Assembly (NCBI GenBank): GCA_002633025.1
Contig: NMRB01000149.1
Span: forward strand, 350,061-414,060
DNA: 64,000 nt
Source: Notospermus geniculatus
Lineage: Eukaryota > Nemertea > Pilidiophora > Heteronemertea > Lineidae
Direction of reading: 5' to 3'
This document shows, in pieces, positions 34,895 to 46,000 of this stretch. The notes beneath the pieces are model-generated. The model was not told the DNA's origin, made no database searches, and saw only the letters and a list, made by a program, of their open reading frames with translations. The first letter of the stretch is position 1; every line of letters starts with the position of its first letter. A program made the position numbers and the translations under genes.

Positions 34895-37800
34895 CTAACA
34901 CTTCTTCACAAAGTGGACGGACTTCTGGTCGTCTTTAGCGAGAGAAAATGGATAGAAGATAAAACAGTACTTGGCACCATACTCAGTGTAGTGATACGAT
35001 GCTGCCACGCAATGCACATCAAGGGAACAGATCCTGGAACATTCGAGTTTGGAGCTGACGACATGTGACCGATGCTCGACCGAAGGGTTCCTTTCAGAAA
35101 TCAGCGATAAAGTCGTCATCTCACATTTTTGTGGGGACGGCTCACCTGAAGAATACAAAAATAACGTGAAAATTCTATAGTGGCCACTCTCGAACGCTTG
35201 GAGAATATTTCCATTGGCTTAATTCAATGTTTCTTACGCGTGGTGAACATTTCCATTGGCTTAGTGACCATTTCCTCAGATCTGGTGGTGAACATTTCCA
35301 TTGGCTTAGTGACCATTTCCTCAGATCTGGTGGTGAACATTTCCTTAGTGGCCATTTCCTCGGACCTGGTGAACGTTCCCATTGGCTTAGTGACCATTTC
35401 CTCAGATCTGGTGAACGTTCCCATTTTCTCAGTTCTTGCCCTCGGCATGCCATTTACCGGAGGAGGGATCGTAGGCCTTGGTGCCGAAACTGTAGTGAGA
35501 TTAATTCTTGTCGATCCAGCTGCCTTTTTTGGCGATCCTAGAAAAGACGAGGAACGATAGCTTGACCGTTTATGCAAATACTTGACAACGCCGATTGGTG
35601 CGGTGACGTCGTTCTTTTCGAACAAGCTGCCAGTACCATCATTTGTTTATGACAGCATACCTTTGACGAAGGGTCTACTGTGCGTATTTGGTTGATAAAG
35701 GCTCATGCCGCATACGAGGTAAATCGAGATTATGGGTGATATGAATAAAGACTAGCAAATGCTTTTACTTCAGATTTGTACAGAATTGCCTAGTGCATTT
35801 GTATTGCAAAATTCAAGGAAAAGCATTTGCTTCTCTTTATTCATATGATCCAATGTATGGTTAAGAAGAAATGTATTCGTTGTTCGTTTTCATTGAATCT
35901 TTTCCTTTTTGGATCATTCTCTCTTACCCCGTCTGTTCTTCCTCCTCCTTCCCCTCCCCTTTCGCCTCTTCTTACCCCGCCTGTTCTTCCTCCTCCTCCT
36001 CCTTCCCCTCCCCTTTCGCCTCTTCGGTCTTCCTCTCTGCCCTCTACTTCTTCTTTTCATCATCGCGGGATTCACAGCCCGCTTTGGAAACATGGCATTC
36101 AAATCTGTGAACGCAAGAATTCATCGTTTCGACGACCTTCGCCACTTATCTGGTTGGCAAACCAACGCATCTGATTGGTCGGGAAATCGCCAGTTTGCCC
36201 GAGATATAACTGCGCATGTGCAGTTTTTGCAAGAAATCCAAGATGGCGGAGGGCCCTCGAAACGATGAATTGAGATGTCAACCTCGTCCCCAGGGGTATA
36301 GTTCGCTCAGACAACCTCGGACCACTCGCTCACTAACCCCTGGAATCAGCTTTGGATTTAACGCACGTGATTGCTTGACAGGAAACCGTCAAATATACCC
36401 AAGAACATACCCAAACAAATTTTCAAAATATTTTGGATCAAATCAAAAGGTTACCTATATCCAGGTTTGATGATTTTTTGTAAAAAGAATTTTAAAAAGC
36501 ACAAGTAAGTTTTTCAAATTGATTATTTCGACTCGTGCTGCCACCTATACTTAGACCAAAGATCCTGGTCTAACAACCGAAGCTGATTCCAGGGGTTAGT
36601 GACGCGACCGCCATATTGTCAGAAAGCGAACGACCCCTGGGAACGAGGTTGTTGAGATGTTGGAAAAAGGCATGGGACCCTGCGAAGGTCTTACGAGTCA
36701 ACAGGGAAATGGATAGTCTGATATAATGTAGATTCATCGCAAGCATCGGCCAATGTTATGTTTTGACACGTGCAGTCAAGTCGAGACTTTGCCTACAGCA
36801 ACTTCAGTAACTGTTCCTGTCCTTGGGCGCGTACTCTGTCATTACTAGATAGATGCCCAGACGGAAGAAAGTTTAACTGCGCGATGGCTGTTAAGACTAT
36901 CCATAATCGGACTGTGCTCGGTGTGGATCACCAATACTCACATGAACGACTGAGGCAGTAGGCGTCGGCCCTTCGTTTACAACCCCGACCCCTGCACTTA
37001 TTGATACGGTGACCACGCCCGCAATGTCTTCTGTAGTGTACCATTGGGTATCCGGTGAAATAACGACGGCCAGCCTTGTAAAAGCCCCAATGACAACACT
37101 GATAACCTGCCGCCAGAGCTGCTTTCAGGTGACTATAGCTTGCTAATCTCGTTCCTCGTTTCTGACATTCTCTCTTGGCACCTCTCCATGATCTGATTTT
37201 GTATCTCTTGTTGTTTTTTCTTACATGTACAACTGGGAAAACTGGAAGTGAAAACATGGGGTGACAGTGGGCTCTACAAATTTCTTCTTTCTGTGTGCGG
37301 TCTTATGAAAGACGGGGGGCATCGAGGATTATCACAATTTAAAGCGTATTGTTTGCGTCTGTCCAAAGTGAACCAAAAATACATGTAGGCCTAATAAAAA
37401 CGACCTGTTTTATTCGTAACAACAACTGGTAAATGCATTATGCGTCGGCCGCTCCGGAAACGGTTCTGTGAAATCTTTGACTCGGCGCGAATAATCCAAC
37501 ATGGAAAATGATCAACCTCATACCCAGGGCTTGGTGCGCTCCTGTGCTCTGGGTTGACGCGTAAAGGGACTAGGAAATTTTTTCAAGTTTCGCTATTGTA
37601 CTGCTATTGTGTTGATTAGGTTCCCAGTGATGTAGGCAAATGACCATGGGAGACACCTGCTGAGCAATTGCTCAAATAGTGACTGCTCCATGGTGTGGTG
37701 ATAACTGATTTGTCTGGGTGCCAGTATTTATTAACACTTAATTGAAATAGTGAATTGACGGTGGGAATTCATCATGAATGACTAGCATTTTGTAATAACC

Positions 37801-40800
37801 GAAACTTGAAAAAAATTTCCTAGTCCCTTTAAGAGTGAGTGGTCCGAGGTTGTCTGAGCGAACAAAACCCCTGGGGACGAGGTTGGAAAATGATGAGGAC
37901 GGAGAAAATCTCTCTTCGCTAGTACGCCTAGGCCTATGTCCGAATCTACCCCGCCCGAGCCTGAACACACACAATGCCTTTACCTTTCCTTTTGCAAACT
38001 ACTCTATATTTCTTCTTCGGGTTCGAATCCACAACGACTAGATCACCTCCGCTCGCAACGATCCTGCCTGCAGTTTCACGGCGCCCACCGCGGACGTACG
38101 TGGGTACATACGTGTCGTTTTTCGTGCCGTCCATCCATACCCATTCCGTTTTAATATTCTTCTTGTTGATGAAACGGATCCCAACCCATGGGCCGTCATT
38201 GCTGTTCTTCTTGGTGACATTTCTGGAACATTAATGTGCGAGTATCCAAAATGAGATTTCAACCCTACATGTAGGCCTACAACGTGACCACTGTTCTCCA
38301 TGCTACATGTCGATTCGCGAGCAGGCAATTAAAAGACGAATGAATGAACAAAAAAGATATCTGCGATGAACTATGAGCGTGATGAGTTGACAAACCACGA
38401 TAAGATCGAAAGGGTTCGATTACTCATCACCTGCACTGTTAAAAACTGTAGATTTTACAGAAAAGTGCCTGAGATGCAGAGTCGCCAGAACTATTTGTAT
38501 TCTGTAAGATTTACTGGTGATGTTTGCGGAGCATTACGACACCTAGAGTGGATACCATCCATTCTAGTCTCTGTTGGAGGAAAGGTTGCCAAATTAACTT
38601 CACTAATTAGGCCTATCACCTATGAATCTACAGAATAGTTGTGGGAACTCTGCTGTAATTTTACAGGGTACAGGTGCCAATTGAATTATCCACCAAAAGG
38701 AGCTGTTCCACGTGAGGGTTTTCTCGCGCGAATTGGTTCTATGGGAACTCAACCACAGAAAACTGCGGGCAGTCGTTGATGTCATCAGTCTCAACCATAG
38801 AAAACTACGGGCAGTCGTTGATGTCATCAGTCTCAACCATAGAAAACTACGGGCAGTCGTTGATGTCATCAGTCTCAACCATAGAAAACTACGGGCAGTC
38901 GTTGATGTCATCAGTCTCAACCATAGAAAACTACGGGCAGTCGTTGATGTCATCAGTCTCAACCATAGAAAACTAGGGGCAGTCGTTGATGTCATCAGTC
39001 TCACCGTATAACCAACAATGCCGAATTGCCCATTGAGAGCCGTGGAATACCTTCTCGAACGAGAAAATTCCTCACGTGGAGCAGCTCCTTTTTCATGCGG
39101 CAAACTCCCTACCTGTAAAACATGCTGAACAGGAACGCCAGCTCATCTTTGTGGTGGATGCTTGGAATCTTTGCATTTATGTCATACCTACATGTCTTGG
39201 AAGCTCTCCAAAGCTCCATCCGTCTCGAAATCCGTCGATAGCAGTGATTCTGAAACTCAACCCAGCGATCATCGCAGTTTGGGATTTTGTGGCCTGTGGG
39301 TAAAACCATTTTAAAGCTGACGTGAACGAACAAAACGCCCCCATGCGACGAGCAAGAGAATTGCAAACGCCCTGCAAACAGCTCAAACTAAGGCTCAGAA
39401 CATGATACACCCCACGAGGCCATGAGGGCGCTACCTTATTTGTCTTCGAGCTTCCGAGGTGTCAACATCCTCTGGTGAGCTCCTGCTGAACACTTTTTTT
39501 GAAAGAAACATTTTTGACCCAGCTGGGGATCGAACCCACACCTTGTTATCTCTGTTCCACCGTCTTCCCCATTCGGCCACCGAACTTGTTGGAAGACTTT
39601 GCATGTTTTCTCTTATTCATAGTATTATTTATGTAAGTCGAAGGCCTACGTCGATGACGAACACAAATCATGTCTCTGCCAGCTGGCTCGTTGGCCGAGT
39701 GGATAGAATGGTGGATTACAAATGAGAAGGTCGACGGTTCGAATCCTGTCTAAATGACTACAATACTACAATTTTTTTTCTTTGAGTAATGTAAAGGGCG
39801 GTTTACACTAGGTTGCATCAAGTTGCAGCAACTTGCAACTTGTTGCAAACTACCTGGAACGGTTTACACATAGAAAAATCGATGCAACATCCAGCGTGAT
39901 CGAGTTGCAACAAGTTACATGCCCGTTTACACTTGCAACTTTTATGAAACTTTTTGGTCTCATCAGGTTTATGCAACAAGTTGCATGAAGTTGCATATGA
40001 AAAGTTGCATGTGTAAACGGGCCTTAGGTATCCGGAGATGTTGACAGCTCTGTTGCCTGAAGGCAAATAAAGTGGTGCCCTCCTGGCGTCGTGGGGTCTA
40101 TCATGTTCTGAGCCGTCGTTTGAGGAGTTTGCTGGGCGTTTGCAATTCTCTTGCTCGTCGCATGGGGCTTTTTGTTCGTTCACGTCATCACGTTGACCAA
40201 TCATCGGCTAATCACCCGACATGTCCACACACTCCCAATCCTATGTTTCAACCGTGTTACTACTCAAAGTACCAACAGTGGGCCAGGTTTGCCTGCACAG
40301 AAAAAACTACTGTGAATTACAACACTCTATATCAAACCTACCAGTTTGGTTTTGGAAGTCGGGCAACCGGAATAGAACACCCTTTGTGCTTCGGAGGTGG
40401 GCTGAAAAGGTTAAAGACGTGTTGCTTCACGTACATGTAAGAGAATTTCACTGCACTATTATGCGCTTTCATTTCATTTTTCCGTCAGGGCCGAGGCTAG
40501 CATTATTGGCCCTGGTAAGTAGCCTACGGAGGAGGCCATCACAAGCTACTCATGTTCCTCACTTGGATGGGGTATTTTACTTGCCCTTGCAAAGACACAA
40601 GGCACCACGGCGACCCATGCGACGGACGTGATGAGCCGGGAATGAAATCCCATATGGCCCGAGAGCTGGATTCGAACCCGGGACCTGCCGCTTGCTAAGC
40701 GGACGTGATAACCACTACGCTATCCTATCTATTATCTATTAACCTATCCTATCTATTATATTCAAAGAAAGAAATAGCACTAAAATTGACACACAACGTG

Positions 40801-41237
40801 ATAATATACAGGAAGTCAACTTCCAGATTTTGCAAATTTTCGACCCCAACCGGGGTCTTCTTCAGGCTGGCACTTAACAGTACAAGACTCTAGAATAGAC
40901 TGGCTATCTATTATACATGTATCTATCTATCTATCCTATCTATTATGCGCTCAGAGAGAACTTTCAAGTGAAATATCAAGTGGGCGTCAGACAGAAATCA
41001 TCTCACTGTCTTCAGCAACAAACTGTCGGGAGTTTTCTCTCAAGTGGAGAATCTCTTTATGACAGCTGTCCAACGAGATTATTTATTTCGGATCAACTAC
41101 CGTGCATGGACGAAGGCACGGTCGCCTGCCGAGCACCACGTGCAGGTTTTGACAAAAAATCATGACACAATACCTCTCTGCGGCCCCTGTATCAAAACGC
41201 CGAAGAAAGAAGCGAGCAACAACCTGCACGACAGCAT
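34895..41237 (-). CDS. secreted C-type lectin / Link / PAN protein
   Basis: Six exons, 41174-41237, 39113-39293, 37984-38222, 36942-37241, 35238-35519 and 34895-35145, join in phase to about 438 residues. Exon 1 is a signal peptide (MLSCRLLLASFFGVLI). Exons 2-3 form a C-type lectin fold: NCDDRWVEF, NHCYRR, DELAFL, then NDGPWVGI, WVWMDG and VVCKRK. Exon 4 is a Link module (YKIRSWRGAKREC, GTRLASYSHLKAALAAG, final DAYC), the hyaluronan-binding fold of hyalectans and TSG-6. Exon 5 is a Thr/Ser-rich linker of tandem TRSEEMVTKPM-like units. Exon 6 is a PAN/apple-like domain (SSKLECSRICSLDVHCVA ending KKC). Module borders are mostly phase 1, typical of exon shuffling. Probably extracellular and glycan-binding, by inference. 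Exon 5 uses an acceptor inside an A-rich run and is the least certain border. No transmembrane helix. Confidence 0.75.
35238..35430. repeat. coding minisatellite in linker exon
   Basis: On the plus strand, four to five imperfect units of about 33-45 bp share CATTGGCTTAGTGACCATTT. All length changes keep the minus-strand frame, giving repeated EMVTKPM and TRSEEM peptides in the lectin-Link-PAN protein. Confidence 0.8.
36118..36271. mobile_element. AATTCATCGTTTCGA MITE
   Basis: Ends AATTCATCGTTTCGA and the complement TCGAAACGATGAATT. It contains CCAAGATGGCGGAGGGCC. Related partial copy at 30290-30412. In the intron between the Link and linker exons. Confidence 0.75.
36279..36651. mobile_element. 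373-bp element with 9-bp target duplication
   Basis: Terminal repeats CAACCTCGTCCCCAGGGGT and, reversed, CAACCTCGTTCCCAGGGGT enclose a second inverted block around TAACCCCTGGAATCAGCTT. The flanks at 36270-36278 and 36652-36660 are identical 9-mers, TTGAGATGT. A 9-bp duplication suits a Mutator-like element. The insertion lies at the edge of the element at 36118-36271. A lone end of the same family is near 37847-37886. Confidence 0.85.
37562..37832. mobile_element. TAAAGGGACTAGG foldback, copy 2
   Basis: Shorter relative of the element at 14388-14777: ends TAAAGGGACTAGGAAATTTT and the complement. The loop differs. In the intron between the Link exon and the second lectin exon. Confidence 0.75.
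38695..39092. mobile_element. inverted-repeat element carrying a 42-bp minisatellite
   Basis: Ends AAAAGGAGCTGTTCCACGTG and near-complement GGAGCAGCTCCTTTT. Inside, six nearly identical 42-bp units (AACCATAGAAAACTACGGGC and on) fill about 38750-39005. Because 42 is a multiple of 3, open frames persist but are not genes. It starts about 20 bases beyond the donor of the lectin exon at 39113. Related elements occur at 47580-47832 and near 15480-15600. Confidence 0.8.
39523..39751. repeat. two divergent tRNA-like sequences
   Basis: On the minus strand (about 39592-39523) TGGCCGAATGG and GGTTCGATCCC resemble internal A and B boxes. On the plus strand (about 39684-39751) TGGCCGAGTGG and GGTTCGAATCC do the same. 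They face away from each other about 90 bp apart. Acceptor stems are not well paired, so these look like tRNA-derived repeats rather than functional tRNA genes. Confidence 0.55.
39792..40026. mobile_element. GCAACTTGTTGC element, copy 2
   Basis: Ends TAAAGGGCGGTTTACACTAG and GTGTAAACGGGCCTTA. Shorter and in opposite orientation to the element at 30655-31051. Confidence 0.75.
40480..40730 (-). mobile_element. tRNA-derived SINE-like sequence
   Basis: Reading the minus strand from about 40727, GCGTAGTGGTTATCACG (A-box region), an anticodon-like hairpin CCGCTTAGCAAGCGG, and GGGTTCGAATCC (B box) appear in tRNA order, followed by about 190 bp of unrelated body. The T-arm is imperfect, which argues for a SINE. 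A head fragment recurs at about 41451-41475. Confidence 0.6.
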
Positions 41238-41880
41238 GGTTGCAACAGTTCTTGCAGTGAAATGCACCGTCANATTGTTGACGGGTCTTGCGATTACTCT
41301 CCACCAATTTTCACCGGGCACCGTAGAATATGTGACCACACACACCGTAGACATGAAATTCGTAATGGACCCGTACGGTCTCTGAAATCCACGGCAAGCC
41401 GCCGGTGGGGAAAATCGTAGGGGGCCCGGTGGATATGTGACCTAGGCATAAGCGGACGTGATAACCACTACGCTATCCTATCTATTATCTATTAACCTAT
41501 CTCCTATCTATTATACATGTATCTATGATCTATCTATCCTATCTATTATGCGCTCAGAGAGAACTTTCAAGTGAAATATCAAGTGGGCGTCAGACAGAAA
41601 TCATCGCTGTCTTCAGCAACAAACTGTCGGGAGTTTTCTCTCAAGTGGAGAAGCCCATTACGACAGCTGTCCAACGAGATGTCCAACCAACTACCGTGCA
41701 TGGACGAAGGCAGGGTCGCCTGCCGAGCAGCACGTGTGCAGGTTTTGACAAAAAATCATGACACAATACCTCTCTGCGGCCCCTGTATCAAAACGCCGAT
41801 GAAAGAAGCGAGCAACAACCTGCACGACAGCATGGTTGCAACAGTTCTTGCAGTGAAATGCACCGTCAGGCCAATCCTTG
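40697..41880. repeat. tandem duplication containing the signal-peptide exon
   Basis: About 40936-41272 and 41537-41868 are near-identical, each preceded by CTATC microsatellite and the fragment AAGCGGACGTGATAACCACT. Each contains one copy of the signal-peptide exon of the lectin-Link-PAN gene. Small indels separate the copies. Confidence 0.8.
41770..41833 (-). CDS. second signal-peptide exon (alternative first exon)
   Basis: A copy of the exon at 41174-41237, with the same ATG, length, phase-1 end and GTATTG donor. It encodes MLSCRLLLASFIGVLI, so one residue differs (I for F). It could start an alternative transcript of the lectin-Link-PAN gene. Confidence 0.55.
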
Positions 41881-43054
41881 CAGTATTTCAATGTCCTCTA
41901 TTTAGACTAATCGACCATTTCGCCGAGGGAAAGGTTTTCATTTTCAGTTGAACGAGACTCAGTTACCGCAGAGAAAACTCCAGTGACCGCCACACCCTAT
42001 TTCCGAGGGTGAAAAGTTCGTGCATCGTGTATACAGCACGTTTTTGTGCTCAGTTGTGATCACTTGTCGGGAGAGTTGCCATTTTGTTTTTCCTCGAGCT
42101 CACACTTCGGATGAACTTCGGCAGAATTGTTTTGCCATAAAACCCTTTGGGATTTACACGTATACTTGTACAAAGAGACGATCTGAAAAATAGACTTGCC
42201 TTCTGTCATCATTTATTGATTGAAATAAGGCCCGCATTGCCGAGGGGAAGTCTTCGTATTTGATTGGTGAAGTGACCATTAAGCGATCAAATGCTTTTCG
42301 GGTGTCGAGAAGTGAATACGTGTAGTAGGTTCTTCTGGTTAACACAAATATGACATGATGGAGAACAAACTACCAATATTTCTCCGTAATTATATATTTT
42401 ATTCTACACAATATCATTTACATATTTACATTTGAAAATTTATATCTGAAGTTAAATTTGAATATTTACAATGTGTATAAGAAAATACTCTTCATGTAGT
42501 CATCAGATACTTTCTCCCAGTCACGATCTGGGAGTATGCTGTACATTTCATCGTCAGTTGCAGTGATGCACACGAAGCTGAAATATACATAACACTTTCG
42601 GCCAACATACATGTACATGTACATGTAATTGTTACAAGCATGTGTAGATTCAAGTATAGGCCTAAGTACAAGCTACATAGAAGATCCACAGCGCCATACA
42701 CATCTGTTTTACACTCTTATCATGATTATTGGCACATACACGTACCCGGTAATTTGCACATATCTCTAAGTGATGACGTAAAAGTGTACGTCATTGCACC
42801 AAAGTAATAGACAACAGCACAATAATGAAATCTCAGTAAAGCACGTGAGTATCTGTGTCCATAAACTCGATCATTTAGACCTAAGTTATGCCACTGTCAA
42901 AAGTTCATCATAACTAGAAGGCGACCGTCGCCTTCTAGTCGGACTCAAAACTGAAGATCTGAAGAAGGTCGGGAGCATTGCCGAGTGGATGATCAAGGCA
43001 TTGGGTGAGATAAGGTCCTACATCTTCCTGAACACAAGGATGGGCCGTTTTTTT
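41881..43054. other. intergenic region, probable bmper 3' region
   Basis: No gene seen. It holds the likely 3' untranslated region of the minus-strand bmper gene (TTTATT at 42398-42403 could be a poly(A) signal complement) and the upstream region of the lectin-Link-PAN gene. ACATGTACATGTACATGTA occurs near 42608. Confidence 0.45.
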
Positions 43055-46000
43055 TCACCCGAACAGAAAATCCAAAGTACCACGATCGATCTTCTTCTTT
43101 TCCTCTGGATCCGGTTTCTTCTCATGCTTAACACCTGCCAAAGACCGCACGTCAGCTGCCGTTAGTACACCCTTCTTTCCCGTCTTCTCCAAGGCCTGCT
43201 GGTACTTCCGCTTGATCTCGAGCAGCGAAACAATATGGTCGTCATCCGCGGGGGCGAATTCCTGCACTACTTTCTTTGATGCCAGCGATGTCTTGTCCTT
43301 CTTTGTCTTCTTTCCCTTCTGTTTGCTTTTCCCTGACTTCTTGTGTCGAGTTGACTTTTTCTCTTCTTTGACGTTCAATGTTTTTACCGTTTTCGTCTTC
43401 GCAGAAAAATCTGAAAAAGAAACATAAAGTAGGCATTGTAATTATTGTTTGTACAAGAAATGGCATGAGGATGAGGGTCGTCCATTTCCTCGAACACGGC
43501 AGCATCTACTAGCTTGGCCGGCGAACGAGTCTGATTGGACGATACGACTGGAAGTTGTTCTCGGTCGGTGCCCGGGTCGGTGACGGTCGGAAGACATCGT
43601 ACATGTAACTGCGGAGGCGAATTCTGATGACGGTTTATGCCAACAGGACGCTGATTACTAAATACTAAATTACTAAATACATGTACATACCTTTGTTACA
43701 CGTCGATGATTTATGCAGCAGCACTTTCTCGCCGATCCGTTCACATGCTTTCTGATAGGCAACGATGACGTCACATTCGCAGTTGTTGTCCTTTGGTTTA
43801 CATCGGCAGACACTTTCAAGGCAAGTTCTGAAATTATAAAGGAATGGAATATTATTTAATAGTAGGCTACAGGTACATGTATATGTGAATGTAATGAATG
43901 CATTGATCAATTCGTTCAGGATTATCAATATGCCGTGTAGTAGACACGGTTGATCTCAATAATTCCTGGCAACTATATTTGAACAGAATCACGTAAAAAT
44001 GAAGAAATCACTAAAGCTATTGTTACCTGTAGTAGGGGTCAACCTTGACTGACTTCCGGCATTTCTTGAACTCGTCTTGCTTCAGAATCATACACCGTGC
44101 ATGAGCTTTCAGGCGTTCTTGGACATTTCCTGTGCACGCTGTCTTCTCCTTCGGCGCCATCCACCGATCACACGAGCACTTTCCACCGATGCGCCACGTC
44201 TTGGCGAACGCTTCTTCATTGCCGTAAACATGGCCGTCTCGCCCTGTTGTATCGTCCGTTGACAACCCGTTGTTGTTTCCGCACAGACCAGCCAACCTGT
44301 CCTCCCAGAGTTTCGACACGACGACCTGCACATGTCCATCAATTGCATACCGAATCTTCACACCCGACATCATGATGAAATCTACCGTCTTGTTGTCGGT
44401 CGTGACTCGGAATACGTCCTTGACCTCATAAGGCAGCTGCACACGTGACTGGTTCACCTTGACCACCAGACCTCGACCAATGGAAACGGAGAGCATGTTC
44501 GTTGAGTTGACCTTGACATAGACCTGAACCGACTTTGCTCCAATCACATCAGGCGCGAAGTAACCGTTCTGCAGCCTGGCGACAAACGACTTATCCTGCG
44601 TGTCCTTTGCAAGAAGATACTTGCAAACACCGTTGTACTTGAAGTGGCGCCCGTCGAATGTTTTGTAAGCAAGGTTTTTGGCTCCAGCTTCAGAAATGGT
44701 GCAAATATCTTCGGCGTCGGCACATCGTTGGCAACATTCACCCTTTTTCTGGACCACGACTTGATTCTGCAATCAAATATTGAAAGGTAAGTGCTTCTGT
44801 AAGGATGAGACATGATGATTTGCGGTTAACATCCAACAGACCTGTCAGTCCGCTACATGTACAGAAGTATGTACAGCTAAAAGTAGACTTTTCACCAAAG
44901 AAGCAGTAGATCCCTACAGTTTCAGCGGTTACCACATCCACCCCTTAAAAATTGTTAGTAAAAGTTATTGTTCTATCAATGGCAAGAGAGGAGCTAGGAC
45001 TATATAAAAGCGCAGGGTCAACTTACGTTAGGGCATTCGACAATCGGTTTACACTGCTGGGAGTAACAGATGATTTTTCCTTTGGTGCAGGTGCAGTTGG
45101 TGCAGGTTGATTCTCGCCAAGTATAACCATGCTGAAAAGAGAAGATTGATTCCTTTAGAGTATTCAACATAATCATCACCATCATCATCAAGGTCAGAGG
45201 GGCAAATGAAGCTGCATCTCCGCCTTCGCAAAAAGACATTTAAATACACATGTCTTATGTCTAGTTTCCTCGTCGTCTAATCATCCAGGAGCAAAACTAA
45301 CAGAACCAAGATGCCATGAAATTATATCAAAAAGTTGCTACATGTATCTCGCCATGGTCTTTTTACCAAATCGCCCGTCGGTCAATATCGTTGGCAGCGA
45401 CATTCGTTGATCATTACAAAGAAAAACCTTCAGCTTACCTTTACGACTTTCTCGTCCTTCAAGCAGGTGTTAACCTTCCTCGCGTTCTTCTTACATGAGG
45501 GACAGCAACTGCCCTTCTTGTGTACCACATCACTCTCAACACAGTCTAACACAGGACAGGCATTACGTTTACACAGAGAGGAACCGTCCTGAAAGAAATC
45601 ACAAAGGAATGATTATTTTGGTATAAAGCAGAGAGCTAGAAATGATTGTGAGGCCGTTCACTGTTCATGTCGTTGCCGAATTGGTTCGTCGTCAGAAAGG
45701 AGGACGCCGTACGATGTATGTCTGGGAACATAGTTTACGCTTTAATGCAAACTGGAGAATGAAATGACGTTTCTTACCTGGCACTTGCAGTTCGTACACT
45801 TGTCAGGCATGAATTCTTTTCCACTCTCGTAGATGACGCCTTGGAAGATACACTGGCCGCTCTTGGGGTAAAACACTTTCTCGGAACCTGTAGGGAAAAT
45901 GTTTCATAAGTTACAGAATACAAGCTTGCGGTATACGGATTAGCCAATGACGATCCCGAGGAATGAGTCTACGCTGCATGTGGTAACCAAAAGGACTGCT

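Noticed and set aside
35914-36102. Arg/Lys-rich open frame opposite a CT-rich tract
   Set aside because: Low-complexity CT-rich intron sequence; no splice context or similarity.
38712-39011. Open frames with repeated NHRKLRAVVDVIS units on the plus strand, and a matching minus frame
   Set aside because: They are products of a 42-bp minisatellite in a non-coding element; unit length divisible by three keeps all frames open.
40666-40727. Possible functional tRNA gene on the minus strand
   Set aside because: T-arm and acceptor stem do not pair well and the sequence continues as a SINE-like body.
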